Shown here: piece by piece, positions 7,276-16,363 of the stretch
How the letters are laid out: every line of letters begins with the position of its first letter
Position numbering within the stretch: position 1 is the first letter of the stretch
NCBI GenBank assembly: GCA_946885735.1
Contig: CAMPGW010000014.1
Span: 1-43,431, forward strand
Reading direction: 5' to 3'
Origin: an uncultured Gammaproteobacteria bacterium
GTDB lineage: Bacteria > Pseudomonadota > Gammaproteobacteria > Xanthomonadales > Xanthomonadaceae
Length of the DNA stretch: 43,431 nt
Translations under genes and position numbers: made by a program
The notes under the pieces: model-generated
What the model was told of the DNA's origin: nothing
Seen by the model: the letters and a program-made list of their open reading frames with translations, nothing else
Database searches by the model: none

Positions 7276-8023
7276 CCGACTTTCCTCCGGCGAGCTGGCG
7301 GACCCAGTCCTTGCCCGCTTCCTGTTCCAGGTTCATCGCCCGCGCGCGCTGCAGCAACGAGCCGACGAACCAGGCCTTGGTGCCGATCGCCATGGCGATC
7401 AGCGGCCACATCATGCTGCGGTCCATCTTCGACGGCCCGATGAGGCGGATGGTTTCACCCTGGTGCAGGGTGTTCCACCAGTCCACCGCGAAGTGCACGA
7501 TGGGTACGTTCACCAGCCCTACCAGCGCCAGGAAGGCGGCGGCGCGGGCGGCGGCGCGGCGGTCCTCGATGGCGTTGTAGAGGCCGATCACGCCGATGTA
7601 GAGGAACAGCAGCACCAACTCGGAAGTCAGGCGCGGATCCCAGGTCCACCAGGTGCCCCAGGTCGGCTTGCCCCAGATCGAGCCGCTGGCGAGCGTGATC
7701 ACCGTGAAGGCGGCACCGATCGGCGCGCAGGCCATGGCGAGGATCTCGCAGAGCTTGATCCGCCACACCAGCGCGATCACGGCTTGCGAGGCCATCACCA
7801 CGAAAATGAAAAGGCTCATCCACGCGGCGGGCACGTGGATGTAGAGGATGCGGAAGCTTTCGCCTTGCTTGTAGTCCGCTGGCACCGAGTACAGCGCGCC
7901 GTACACGCCGATGGCCAGCGACAGGAAGGCAATTGCGAAGGCCCACGGCGCCCACTTCGAGGCGAAGCGCTCGAAGTTCGGCGGCGAGCCGGTTTGGTTG
8001 AACCAGAGGACGAGGCGATTCAC
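7265..8023 (-). CDS. ccmC: Heme exporter protein CcmC
   Basis: CcmC presents heme to CcmE through its WWD domain. The 252-aa product has six membrane segments, the tryptophan-rich WGTWWTWDPRLTSEL at 122-135, and the two heme-ligand histidines H63 (YIHVPAAWMS) and H187 (WWNTLHQGE). The start is GTG at 8023, with 12 nt after the ccmB stop. The last codons overlap the ccmD start. Confidence 0.96.
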   Translation of the reverse strand: MNRLVLWFNQTGSPPNFERFASKWAPWAFAIAFLSLAIGVYGALYSVPADYKQGESFRILYIHVPAAWMSLFIFVVMASQAVIALVWRIKLCEILAMACAPIGAAFTVITLASGSIWGKPTWGTWWTWDPRLTSELVLLFLYIGVIGLYNAIEDRRAAARAAAFLALVGLVNVPIVHFAVDWWNTLHQGETIRLIGPSKMDRSMMWPLIAMAIGTKAWFVGSLLQRARAMNLEQEAGKDWVRQLAGGKSDAV

Positions 8024-8035
8024 GGGTCGGGCCGG

Positions 8036-8728
8036 TCAGGTCAGGGCGATGCGCAGGGCGGTGGCGGCGGCGAGCGGGGCGAGCACCAGGCAGGCCGCCA
8101 GTCCGGCGGCCAGCAGGTAGATCGCGCCGATCCAGGGCAGGCCCTGGCCCGCGGCCGAGACGGCGCCGGCGCCGAACACCAGCACCGGCAGGAACAGGGG
8201 CAGCGCGAGAACGGCGAGCAGCATACCAGAGCGGCGTATTCCGACCGTCAAGGCAGCCACCACGGCGCCGACCAGCGACAGCAGCGGCGTGCCGAGCGCG
8301 AGCGACAGCATCAGCGGTCCGAGCAGGCCATTCGGGAGCTGCAGCAGCTGTGCGAGCAAGGGCGTGACCAGCAACAGCGGCAGCGCGCTCACCAGCCAGT
8401 GCACGAGCACACGCATGGCCACCAGCCAGGCCAGGGGCACCGGGCTGAGGAGCAACTGCTCGAGGCTGCCGTCCTCCAGGTCGCTGCGAAACAGTGAGTC
8501 CAGGGTCAGCAGCCCGGCCAGCAGCACCGCGACCCAGACCACCCCGGGGGCGATGCGCGCGAGCAGCGGCGAGGCGGCGCCGAGCGCCAGCGGGAACAGC
8601 GAGACCACCATCAGCGCGAACAGCAGCGGCTGCACCGCGTCGCCGCGGCGGCGCCAGACCAGCCGCAGGTCACGCGCGAGTTGCGCGCGGGCGGCGTCCA
8701 GCAGGCCGGGGCCGGCGTTGGCGATCAT
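8036..8728 (-). CDS. ccmB: Heme exporter protein CcmB
   Basis: This is the membrane subunit of the CcmAB ABC transporter that drives holo-CcmE release. The 230-aa product is almost entirely six hydrophobic segments, with the family stretch [17 protein letters not shown] at about 92-108. I start at the ATG at 8728 that overlaps the ccmA stop (ATGA); the open frame continues upstream but there lies antisense-frame to ccmA. Confidence 0.94.
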   Translation of the reverse strand: MIANAGPGLLDAARAQLARDLRLVWRRRGDAVQPLLFALMVVSLFPLALGAASPLLARIAPGVVWVAVLLAGLLTLDSLFRSDLEDGSLEQLLLSPVPLAWLVAMRVLVHWLVSALPLLLVTPLLAQLLQLPNGLLGPLMLSLALGTPLLSLVGAVVAALTVGIRRSGMLLAVLALPLFLPVLVFGAGAVSAAGQGLPWIGAIYLLAAGLAACLVLAPLAAATALRIALT

Positions 8729-9357
8729 GCCGAAAGATCCAGCGTGCGCAGCGGAACCGGCGGCGCCGCGTACGCGCCGTGCGTGGTCAGCAGCGCGGCA
8801 CCGCCTTCGGCCAGGTGCGCGGCGATCAGCCGGTTCACCAGCGCGATGCCGTCGAGGTCGAGGTTGGCGTAGGGTTCGTCGAGCAGCCACAGCGGTGCTG
8901 GCGACAGCCGCAGGCGGGCCAGCGCCAGCCGCTTGTTCTGCCCCGCCGAAAGGCGGCGCGCGAGGCTGTCGTCGAAACCGGCGAGGCCGACGTCCGCCAG
9001 CGCCTGTTCGGGGGCGACCGGCGAGGCCTGGAGCGCGGCGGTGAAACGCAGGTTCTCCAGCGCGCTCAACTCGCCCTTGTGCCCGTTCAGATGACCGAGA
9101 AAGGCGCAGCCGCGGGCGAGGTGGCCCTGGTCGACGGCGTCGCCACCGATGCGCACTTCGCCCTCGCCAGCGGCCAGCAGGCCGGCGAGCACGCGCAGCA
9201 GGGTGGATTTGCCGGCACCGTTGCCGCCGAGCACCATCAAGGCCTCGCCGCGGCCGAGGCGAAAGTCCAGCGGCCCGAAGATCGGCTCCTCGTTGCGCGA
9301 GAAGCGCAGGCCCCGGCATTCGAGCAGGGGCGCGGCAGCGGAGGGGGCGGGGTTCAT
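8725..9357 (-). CDS. ccmA: Heme exporter ATP-binding protein CcmA
   Basis: This is the ATPase of the CcmABCD complex. The 210-aa product is a minimal ABC domain: Walker [10 protein letters not shown] near residue 44, signature [14 protein letters not shown] near 136, Walker B LWLLDEP near 155 and the switch His in LLTTHG. The ABC signature LSAGQ is typical of CcmA. It is the first gene of the operon. A -10-like TAAACT sits 8 nt before its ATG, so the operon mRNA may begin only 1-3 nt before the start codon. Confidence 0.95.
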   Translation of the reverse strand: MNPAPSAAAPLLECRGLRFSRNEEPIFGPLDFRLGRGEALMVLGGNGAGKSTLLRVLAGLLAAGEGEVRIGGDAVDQGHLARGCAFLGHLNGHKGELSALENLRFTAALQASPVAPEQALADVGLAGFDDSLARRLSAGQNKRLALARLRLSPAPLWLLDEPYANLDLDGIALVNRLIAAHLAEGGAALLTTHGAYAAPPVPLRTLDLSA

Positions 9358-9365
9358 CCACCGTC

Positions 9366-9371
9366 AGTTTA
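9366..9371 (-). promoter_or_regulatory. -10-like TAAACT of the ccm operon
   Basis: The minus-strand hexamer lies 8 nt before the ccmA ATG, in the 69-bp gap shared with the divergent aminotransferase gene. It predicts a leader of at most a few bases. No clear -35. Confidence 0.4.
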
Positions 9372-9393
9372 CCAAGAGGGGCGCGCAAATCCG

Positions 9394-9399
9394 CATAAT
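9394..9399 (+). promoter_or_regulatory. -10-like CATAAT of the aminotransferase operon
   Basis: The hexamer lies 27 nt before the ATG at 9427, giving a leader of about 20 nt. It faces away from the ccmA promoter, only 22 bp between the two hexamers. The -35 region is weak. Confidence 0.35.
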
Positions 9400-9426
9400 C
9401 GCAGGCCAGTCCCCGCAGGCGGCCCC

Positions 9427-10575
9427 ATGCAGATCCAGACCAAGCTTCCGAAGGTCGGCACGACCATCTTCACGGTCATGTCCCAGCTGGCCGTCGAGCA
9501 CGGCGCGGTCAACCTGGGGCAGGGTTTCCCCGATTTCGCGGTACCGCCCTTGCTGGCGGACGCGCTCGCACGGGCGATGGCCGAAGGTCGCAACCAGTAC
9601 GCGCCGATGAGCGGCGTGCCGGCCCTGCGCCAGGCGATCGCGGCCAAGACCCTCGACTGCTACGGCCGGCGCGTGGACGCCGACGCCGAGGTGACCGTCA
9701 CCAGCGGCGCCAGTGAGGCGATCTTCGACGCCGTGCTCGCGGTGGTGCGTCCGGGCGACGAAGTGGTGGTGCTCGATCCCTGCTACGACTGCTACGAGCC
9801 GGCCATCGACCTGGCCGGGGGCGTGGCGGCGCACGTGCCGCTGGATCCGGTGGACTTCTCGGTGGACTGGGCGCGGGTGCGGGCGGCGATCACGCCGCGC
9901 ACGCGGCTGCTGTTCATCAACACGCCGCACAATCCCTCCGGCGCGATGCTGGCGGCCGCCGACATGGCCGCGCTGGCCGACATCGTGCGCGACACCGGCG
10001 TGCTGATCCTGTCCGACGAGGTCTACGAGCACATCGTCTTCGACGGCCGCGTGCACGAGAGCGTGCTGCGCTACCCGGAGCTGGCGGCGCGCAGCTTCGT
10101 CATCTCCAGCTTCGGCAAGACCTACCATTGCACCGGCTGGAAGATCGGCTACTGCATCGCGCCGGCGGCGCTGAGCGCGGAGTTCCGCAAGGTCCACCAG
10201 TACAACACCTTCTGTAGCTTCACCCCGGCGCAGTTCGCCTTCGCCGAGATGATCGAGAAACATCCCGAGCACTACCGCGAGCTCGGCGGCTTCTACCAGG
10301 CCAAGCGCGACCGGTTCGCCGAGCAGTTGCGCGGCACCCGGCTCGTGCCGCTGCCGGTGCCCGGCGGGTATTTCCAGCTGGTGGATTACTCGGCGGTGAG
10401 CGAGCTGGACGATGCTGCCTTCTGCCGTTGGCTGACGATCGAGAAGGGCGTGGCGGCGATTCCGCTGTCGCCCTTCTACGCGGCGCCGCCACCGGGCCAG
10501 CGGCTGGCGCGGCTGTGCTTCGCCAAGCTTCCGGAAACGCTCGACGCGGCGATCGCGCGCCTGGAGAAGGTGTGA
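9427..10575 (+). CDS. PLP-dependent methionine/glutamine-type aminotransferase (YbdL/MtnE-like)
   Basis: This fold-type I class I/II aminotransferase (382 aa) resembles E. coli YbdL and kynurenine/glutamine transaminase K. The PLP lysine is K231 (SSFGKTYHCTGWKIGY). N169 (TPHNPSG) and D197/Y200 (SDEVYEH) contact the cofactor. The N-terminus NLGQGFPDF and the QYAPMSG loop are typical of this group. The adjacent, 1-nt-overlapping gene is an omega-amidase, the known partner of glutamine transaminases. Together they would convert 2-oxo-4-methylthiobutanoate to methionine with glutamine as donor and remove the alpha-ketoglutaramate by-product. Substrate is inferred. Confidence 0.9.
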   Translation: MQIQTKLPKVGTTIFTVMSQLAVEHGAVNLGQGFPDFAVPPLLADALARAMAEGRNQYAPMSGVPALRQAIAAKTLDCYGRRVDADAEVTVTSGASEAIFDAVLAVVRPGDEVVVLDPCYDCYEPAIDLAGGVAAHVPLDPVDFSVDWARVRAAITPRTRLLFINTPHNPSGAMLAAADMAALADIVRDTGVLILSDEVYEHIVFDGRVHESVLRYPELAARSFVISSFGKTYHCTGWKIGYCIAPAALSAEFRKVHQYNTFCSFTPAQFAFAEMIEKHPEHYRELGGFYQAKRDRFAEQLRGTRLVPLPVPGGYFQLVDYSAVSELDDAAFCRWLTIEKGVAAIPLSPFYAAPPPGQRLARLCFAKLPETLDAAIARLEKV

Positions 10576-11375
10576 TGGAGGACCTGCGCGTCAGCCTGGT
10601 ACAGGCCGACACCGTCTGGCACGATCCGCGCGCCAACCGCGAGCTCTACGCGCGGTTGATGGCGCCGCTGGCTGGCGCCACCGACCTGGTGGTATTGCCG
10701 GAGACCTTCACCTCCGGCTTCAGCAATGAGGCGATCCACCGCGCCGAAGGCATGGACGGTCCCACCGTTGCCTGGATCCGCGAGCAGGCCGTGCAGGTCG
10801 GCGCCGTGGTGACCGGCAGCGTGCAGATCCGCGAGGGCGACGGCGTGTTCAACCGCCTGTTGTGGGCCACGCCCGCAGGCGAGCTGCACACGTACGACAA
10901 ACGCCACCTGTTCCGCATGGCGAAGGAGCACGAGCGCTACGCATCGGGCCGCCGCCGGCTGACGGTGGAGTTGAAGGGTTGGCGGGTCTGCCCGCTGGTC
11001 TGCTACGACCTGCGCTTTCCGGTGTTCGTGCGCAACCGCTTCGGCGTCGAGGTGGCGGAGCGCTTCGACTACGACCTGCTGGTGTTCGTGGCCAACTGGC
11101 CGAGCGCGCGGCGCCATGCCTGGCGCACGCTGCTGCAGGCGCGGGCGATCGAGAACCTGTGCTGCGTGGCCGCGGTGAACCGCGTCGGCACCGACGGCAA
11201 CGACGTCCACTACGGCGGCGACAGCGTGGCGCTGGACGAACTCGGGCGCGCGCTGGTGGAGTTCGGCCCGCAGCCGCAGGTGGCGACGGTGGCGTTTTCC
11301 GGCGCCGCGCTCGCCGCGCATCGCGCGCGGTTTCCGGCGCAGATGGACGCGGATCGTTTCGAATTGCTCGACTAA
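10575..11375 (+). CDS. Omega-amidase (Nit2/YafV-like carbon-nitrogen hydrolase)
   Basis: This nitrilase-superfamily amidase (266 aa) has the triad E43 (LPETFTSGF), K109 (TYDKRHLF) and C143 (VCYDLRFPVF), and the later NWPSARRHAW stretch typical of YafV. YafV/Nit2 enzymes hydrolyse alpha-ketoglutaramate or alpha-ketosuccinamate to the 2-oxoacid and ammonia. The ATG overlaps the aminotransferase stop (TGATG), so the two are made together. Its stop codon overlaps the stop of the convergent lipoprotein gene by 4 nt (CTAA). Confidence 0.92.
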   Translation: MEDLRVSLVQADTVWHDPRANRELYARLMAPLAGATDLVVLPETFTSGFSNEAIHRAEGMDGPTVAWIREQAVQVGAVVTGSVQIREGDGVFNRLLWATPAGELHTYDKRHLFRMAKEHERYASGRRRLTVELKGWRVCPLVCYDLRFPVFVRNRFGVEVAERFDYDLLVFVANWPSARRHAWRTLLQARAIENLCCVAAVNRVGTDGNDVHYGGDSVALDELGRALVEFGPQPQVATVAFSGAALAAHRARFPAQMDADRFELLD

Positions 11376-12145
11376 GGGGCCGCTGTCGCGCGTTCGCGCA
11401 GGTGCAGCCCCGACAGCGCGGCTCGCGCATCGATTTCCAGGCGGTGCTCGCCGGAGCCATCGGAATAGGTGATGCGCACCGCCGAAGGCGAAGGGGCCAA
11501 GGGGAAGAACAGGTCCAGCGGATGTTCGCGGTCGGCAGTGATGGTTTGCGGCAAAGCCGACTGCCTGCGCCGGATTTCCTTGTCCACTTTGCTGTTGTTG
11601 ACCGCGCGGACGATGCCGGCGACGCCGAAGGCAGGTGCGATCGCGAAGAAGGTGGCTGCGCCCGCCACGCCGCCGAGCATGCCGCCGCCGCTGGCGACGA
11701 TGCCTCCGGCGCCGAGGCCCGCGCCGATGCCGGTGGCCGCGATCGCCGCGCCGCCGAGGCCGGCCCGCACCTTCAGCCCGGAATCGCGGTAACGCCGCAC
11801 CTGCTCGCGGCTGGCCTTGACCAGCGCCTTGCGGCCGGACGCCGGCGACAGGGCCCGGCCCAGCGAGTCGACGACCTCCACGCGCAGGACCTGGACCGGC
11901 GCAGGACCCACGGCGCGCACCCGCAGCAGGTACTCGTCCCAATCGCCATTCTTCGCCCAGGCGCCGGGGCCGTTGCGCACGATCACGAAGTCGAGCGAAG
12001 CCGCCAGCCTCTCGTCGGCCGCGACCGCCAGCGCTTGCGCGGACGGCGGAGCCTGCGGGTTGCGCACCAGCTTGGCGCCGCCGCAACCGGCGAGCAGGGT
12101 AAGCAGGCCCAAGGTGCAAACGATTGCTACGGTGCGCAAGTTCAT
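11372..12145 (-). CDS. Putative lipoprotein with glycine-rich hydrophobic segment
   Basis: I do not recognise a named family. From the ATG at 12145 (GGGAG about 6 nt upstream) the 257-aa product starts with a lipoprotein signal peptide ending in the lipobox LLAGC (C21), so it should be lipid-anchored. After a mixed domain (about 40-120) comes a Gly/Ala-rich hydrophobic stretch (about 128-190) with GxxxG-type spacing that could insert into or pack on a membrane, then a beta-rich C-terminus ending about residue 250. It lies 52 nt behind mfd on the same strand, with a TGCTAGGCT extended -10-like sequence between them, so it may have its own promoter. Confidence 0.75.
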   Translation of the reverse strand: MNLRTVAIVCTLGLLTLLAGCGGAKLVRNPQAPPSAQALAVAADERLAASLDFVIVRNGPGAWAKNGDWDEYLLRVRAVGPAPVQVLRVEVVDSLGRALSPASGRKALVKASREQVRRYRDSGLKVRAGLGGAAIAATGIGAGLGAGGIVASGGGMLGGVAGAATFFAIAPAFGVAGIVRAVNNSKVDKEIRRRQSALPQTITADREHPLDLFFPLAPSPSAVRITYSDGSGEHRLEIDARAALSGLHLRERATAAP

Positions 12146-12197
12146 GGTGGCTCCCGGAGGTTTCGCGGAGCCTAGCACCAAGTCGGGTGCGCTCGGT

Positions 12198-15100
12198 TCA
12201 GCGTCCCGAGAGCATCAGCAACAGCGCGCGCGAAGTCCGCAGGCGCGACGCCGCATCCGGCAGCTCCATGCGGATGCGCAGGCGGTCGGGCCCGTCCATC
12301 GAGTAGACCTTGGGCTGCGACTGGATCATGCGGATCACGCTCATCGGGTCGACGTTGGGCTGCGACAGGAGTTGCACGCGGCCGCCCTGCGGACCCAGTT
12401 CGAGCTTGCGCAGGCCCAGGCGGGTCGCGGCGAGCTTGAGCTCGGTCACCGCGAACAACTGCCTGGTCGGATCCGCCAACACGCCGAAGCGGTCCACCAT
12501 TTCCACCTGCAGCTCCTTCAGCGCATCCTCGTCGCGGGCCGAGGCGATGCGCTTGTACAGCGTCAGGCGCGCGTGCACGTCCGGCAGGTAGTCTTCCGGA
12601 ATCAGCGCGGGGACGTGCAGTTCGACCTCGGCGCCGTGGCGCGCCGCGGGGTCGAGGTCGGGGATCTTGCCCGATCGAATGGACTTGACCGCGCGCTCGA
12701 GCAACTCGGTGTAGAGCGAGAAGCCGATCTCGGCGATCTGGCCGGACTGTTCCTCGCCCAGCAGTTCTCCGGCGCCGCGGATCTCCAGGTCGTGCGTGGC
12801 CAGGGTGAAGCCCGCGCCCAGTTCTTCCAGCGAGGCCAGCGCATCGAGCCGCTTCTCCGCGTCGCCGGTCATCTGCTTGCGGTTGGGCACGACCAGGTAG
12901 GCGTAGGCGCGGTGGTGCGATCGGCCGACGCGCCCGCGCAGCTGGTGCAACTGCGCCAGGCCGAACCTGTCCGCCCGATTGACGATGATCGTGTTGGCCG
13001 ACGGAATATCGATTCCGGATTCAATGATGGTCGTGCACACCAGCACGTTGAAGCGCTGGCGGTGGAAATCGAGCATGGTCTGCTCGAGCTCGCGTTCGGG
13101 CATCTGCCCGTGGGCGATGCGGATGCGCGCGTCGGGCACGAGTTCGCCCAGCTCGCGCGCGGTCTTCTCGATCGTGTCCACCTCGTTGTGCAGGAAATAG
13201 ACCTGGCCGCCGCGCGCCAGCTCGCGCTGGAAGGCCTCGCGTAGCAGCGCCGCGTCCCAGGGCGTGATGAAGGTCTTGACCGCCAGCCGGTGCGCGGGCG
13301 GCGTACCGATGATCGACAGCTCGCGCAGGCCGGCCATCGCCATGTTGAGCGTGCGCGGGATCGGCGTGGCGGTGAGCGTGAGCAGGTGCACCTCGGCGCG
13401 CAGGGCCTTCAGGGCCTCCTTCTGGCGCACGCCGAAGCGTTGCTCTTCGTCCACGATCACCAGCCCGAGGTCCTTGAACTTCACGTCGCCCTGCAGCAGC
13501 CGGTGGGTGCCGACGATGACGTCGATCCGTCCTTCCTCGACCTGCGCCAGCGCGGCCTTGATCTCCTTGCTCGACTTGAAGCGCGACAGCACCTCCACGC
13601 GGATCGGCCAGTCGGCGAAGCGATCGCGCAGGTTGCGGTAGTGCTGCTCGGCCAGCAGCGTGGTCGGTACGAGGATGGCGACCTGCTTGCCCGCCGTGGC
13701 GGCGACGAAGGCGGCGCGCACGGCGACCTCGGTCTTGCCGAAACCGACGTCGCCGCAGACCACGCGGTCCATCGGCGTGGGCTTGGCCATGTCGGTGATG
13801 ACGGCCTCGATGGCGGCGGCCTGGTCGGGTGTTTCCTCGAAGGGGAAGGTGGCCGCGAAGGGCTCGTACAGCGACCGGTCCACCGGCAGCGCGGTGCCCT
13901 TGCGCGCATGCCGCCGCGCCTGGATCTCCAGCAGCTCCGCGGCGACGTCGCGCACTTTCTCGGCCGCCTTGCGCTTGGCCTTGTCCCAGGCGTCGCCGCC
14001 CAGCGAGTGCAGTGGCGCGAACTCGGGCGAGGTACCGGAGTAGCGCGAGACCAGCTGCAGCTGCGCCACCGGCACATACAGCTTGTCGCCCTTGGCGTAT
14101 TCGATGCACAGGAACTCGCCCGGCACGCCGCCGGTGTCCAGCGCCACCAGGCCCTGGTAGCGGCCGACGCCATGGTCCTCGTGCACGATCGGCGAACCGA
14201 TCGAGATCTCGCTCAGGTCGCGCAGGATCGCATCGGGGTCGCGCAGCGCGGCCTTCTTGCGGCGGCGGCTCTGGTCGGCGCGTTCGGGGAAGAACTGGCG
14301 TTCGGTGAGCACCGCCAGGGCCGGCTCGGTCAGCGCGAAGCCGTCCTCGAGCGGCGCCACCGCGATCGCGAAGCGCTCGCCGCCGGCGACGAAGGCTTCC
14401 CAGCCGCCGACGGTGGCGGGCCGCAGGTTGCCAGCGTCGAGCAATTCGATCAGCGCCTCGCGGCGCCCGGCCGAATCGGCGGCCACCAGCACCCGGCCCG
14501 GATAGCTGCCGAGGAAGCTGCGCAGGGCCGCGCCCGAGTCCTCGCCCTTGTGGATCCAGGGCAGCACCGGCGCCGGTTGCTCCGCCATCGCGCGGGCTTC
14601 CTCGAAGCGCGGATGACCGGGACCACAGACCTCGATCGCCGGCACCTTGTTGAAGCCGGCGCGCAGTTCGTCGGGCGAGAGGAACAACTCGGCGGGCGGC
14701 AGCACGGGGCGTTCGACGTCGTGCCGGCGCTGTTCGTAGCGATCGCCGGTCTGCGCCCAGAAGGCGGTCGCGGCCTCGGCCACGCCATCGCCCTGCACGA
14801 CCAGGGCGCCGGGGGGCAGGTGTTCGAACAGGGACGCCGTGCGGTCGAAGAACAGCGGCAGGTAGTACTCGATGCCGGCCGGCGTGCCGCCCTCGCGCAG
14901 GTCCTGGTAGAGCGGACAGCGCCGCGGGTCGAAGTCGAAACGCTCGCTGAGCTTCTCGCGCACGCGCCGGATGCTGTTGGGGTCAAGCGGGATTTCGCGC
15001 GCGGGCAGCAGCTTGACCGAGTCGACCGGATGGTCGGAGCGCTGCGTCTCCGGATCGAAGCTGCGCAGGGTGTCCACCACGTCGTCGAACAGCTCGATGC

Positions 15101-15656
15101 GGTAGGGCGTGTCAGACCCCATCGGAAACAGGTCGAGCAGCGCGCCGCGCACTGCGAAGTCGCCCGGGTCGAGGACCTGCGGCACGTTGCGGTAGCCCGA
15201 GGCTTCGAGCCGGCGCTTTTCCGCGTCGAGGTCGAGTTTCTGGCCCTTGCGCAGGTCGAGCGCGTTGCCGGCGATCCATTCCGGCGGCGGCAAGCGCTGC
15301 ATGAGCGATGACACCGGCACCACCAGCACGCCGCGCTTCACCGTTGGCAGGCGGAACAGCGCCGCCACGCGCTGCGACACGATGTCCGGGTGCGGGCTGA
15401 ACAGGTCGTAGGGCAGTGTTTCCCAATCGGCGAAGTGCAGCACCGGCAGATCCCCCGCCAGCACCCGCAGGTCGTTCTCGAGCGAGGCGGCGCCGTGGGT
15501 GTCGCGCACGACCGCCAGCAGCATGCCCCCGTGCCGGCGCGCGGCTTCGACGATGCCCAGCGCCAGCGCGCTCGGACTGGCGGGTGCACGCCACCAGGCG
15601 CGGCGTTGCCCGGCCCGGGGCAGGGGCGGGAGCGGAAGGGTCGGGCGCGCACTCAT
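12198..15656 (-). CDS. mfd: Transcription-repair coupling factor Mfd
   Basis: Mfd removes RNA polymerase stalled at DNA lesions and recruits UvrA. The 1152-aa product matches the family length. It has a UvrB-like N-terminal part, an RNAP-interacting domain (around the EYAKGDKLYVPV stretch, about 520-530), and a RecG-like motor with Walker A GDVGFGKTEVAV (K641) and Walker B VDEEQRFG. Motif VI with RGRVGRSHHRAYAYL and a C-terminal TRCF domain follow. A -10-like TAAACT ends 9 nt before the ATG, predicting a very short leader. It is transcribed away from the 56-bp gap to the GNAT gene. Confidence 0.97.
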   Translation of the reverse strand: MSARPTLPLPPLPRAGQRRAWWRAPASPSALALGIVEAARRHGGMLLAVVRDTHGAASLENDLRVLAGDLPVLHFADWETLPYDLFSPHPDIVSQRVAALFRLPTVKRGVLVVPVSSLMQRLPPPEWIAGNALDLRKGQKLDLDAEKRRLEASGYRNVPQVLDPGDFAVRGALLDLFPMGSDTPYRIELFDDVVDTLRSFDPETQRSDHPVDSVKLLPAREIPLDPNSIRRVREKLSERFDFDPRRCPLYQDLREGGTPAGIEYYLPLFFDRTASLFEHLPPGALVVQGDGVAEAATAFWAQTGDRYEQRRHDVERPVLPPAELFLSPDELRAGFNKVPAIEVCGPGHPRFEEARAMAEQPAPVLPWIHKGEDSGAALRSFLGSYPGRVLVAADSAGRREALIELLDAGNLRPATVGGWEAFVAGGERFAIAVAPLEDGFALTEPALAVLTERQFFPERADQSRRRKKAALRDPDAILRDLSEISIGSPIVHEDHGVGRYQGLVALDTGGVPGEFLCIEYAKGDKLYVPVAQLQLVSRYSGTSPEFAPLHSLGGDAWDKAKRKAAEKVRDVAAELLEIQARRHARKGTALPVDRSLYEPFAATFPFEETPDQAAAIEAVITDMAKPTPMDRVVCGDVGFGKTEVAVRAAFVAATAGKQVAILVPTTLLAEQHYRNLRDRFADWPIRVEVLSRFKSSKEIKAALAQVEEGRIDVIVGTHRLLQGDVKFKDLGLVIVDEEQRFGVRQKEALKALRAEVHLLTLTATPIPRTLNMAMAGLRELSIIGTPPAHRLAVKTFITPWDAALLREAFQRELARGGQVYFLHNEVDTIEKTARELGELVPDARIRIAHGQMPERELEQTMLDFHRQRFNVLVCTTIIESGIDIPSANTIIVNRADRFGLAQLHQLRGRVGRSHHRAYAYLVVPNRKQMTGDAEKRLDALASLEELGAGFTLATHDLEIRGAGELLGEEQSGQIAEIGFSLYTELLERAVKSIRSGKIPDLDPAARHGAEVELHVPALIPEDYLPDVHARLTLYKRIASARDEDALKELQVEMVDRFGVLADPTRQLFAVTELKLAATRLGLRKLELGPQGGRVQLLSQPNVDPMSVIRMIQSQPKVYSMDGPDRLRIRMELPDAASRLRTSRALLLMLSGR

Positions 15657-15665
15657 GAGCCGCGC

Positions 15666-15671
15666 AGTTTA
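15666..15671 (-). promoter_or_regulatory. -10-like TAAACT of mfd
   Basis: The minus-strand hexamer ends 9 nt before the mfd ATG, predicting a 2-3 nt leader. The -35 region is GC-rich and weak. Confidence 0.4.
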
Positions 15672-15712
15672 CCAGCCGACCGCGTCGCGCCGGCCGCCGC
15701 CGCCGCGGACCG

Positions 15713-16282
15713 TCAGTGGCGCACGTTCGGCAGCGGCAGCGTCACCCGCACCAGGCCCGGCGAGTCCGGCACGGTTTCGCGCCGGAACCCGAGGTGGCTG
15801 GCCAGTTCCAGCATCGGCGCGTTGTCCTCGAGCACGTCGCCCCACAGCTCGCGGATGCCGTTGGCGCGGCACCATTCGATCAGGCGCTGCATCAGAAGCC
15901 GCCCGAGTCCGCGACCGGCGACGAAATGCGAAACCAGGATGCCGAATTCGGCGCGCGAGGCATCTTCGTCATCGCGCGCCAGCCGCGCCACCGCCGCCAC
16001 CAGCGCGTCGCCCGGCGGCAGGGGCTCGGCGGCGACCACCACGAACTCCGATCCCTCGGCCGGGTGGGTCAGCTGGCGCAGGTGCTGCTCGTCGAGCGAT
16101 TTGAGCAGGTGCAGGAAACGGCGCCTGACCTCCTCTTCGTTCAGAAGGTGGTAGGAGGCGGCGATCGGGGCCGCGTCGGCCGGCGCGATCGGCCGTACCA
16201 CGACCTCGCGGCCGTCGGAGAGCTGGAAAGCCTCGGCGCGCTCCGTGCGGGGCTGGCCAGGCGGGGGAAGACTGGCGTTCAC
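15713..16282 (-). CDS. GNAT N-acetyltransferase resembling the Pat/PatZ acetyltransferase domain
   Basis: The 189-aa product is a single GNAT domain. The opening LSDGREVVVRPIAPADAAPI, then RRRFLHLLKSL, AEFGILV and the acetyl-CoA loop AGRGLGRLLMQRL (usually QGRGLG; here the first residue is Ala) follow the pattern of the C-terminal acetyltransferase domain of PatZ-type protein lysine acetyltransferases, here without the acyl-CoA synthetase-like part. The ending ELASHLGFRRE is the usual GNAT beta6 region. I use the GTG at 16282; SD is weak, so the start is uncertain. Target protein or metabolite unknown. Confidence 0.82.
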   Translation of the reverse strand: MNASLPPPGQPRTERAEAFQLSDGREVVVRPIAPADAAPIAASYHLLNEEEVRRRFLHLLKSLDEQHLRQLTHPAEGSEFVVVAAEPLPPGDALVAAVARLARDDEDASRAEFGILVSHFVAGRGLGRLLMQRLIEWCRANGIRELWGDVLEDNAPMLELASHLGFRRETVPDSPGLVRVTLPLPNVRH

Positions 16283-16321
16283 CCGCCATAGCCTGCCACA
16301 AATCCAGGCGCGGGGGCCCGA

Positions 16322-16330
16322 TGCTAGACT
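16322..16330 (+). promoter_or_regulatory. Extended -10 (TGC-TAGACT) of the CDF-GGDEF unit
   Basis: TAGACT at 16325-16330 is preceded by TGC, an extended -10. It would start transcription near 16337, about 27 nt before the CDF gene. No -35 is visible, as is common for extended -10 promoters. Confidence 0.45.
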
Positions 16331-16363
16331 TCGCCGCGGGACCCACACGGATCGCGGAAAGCC

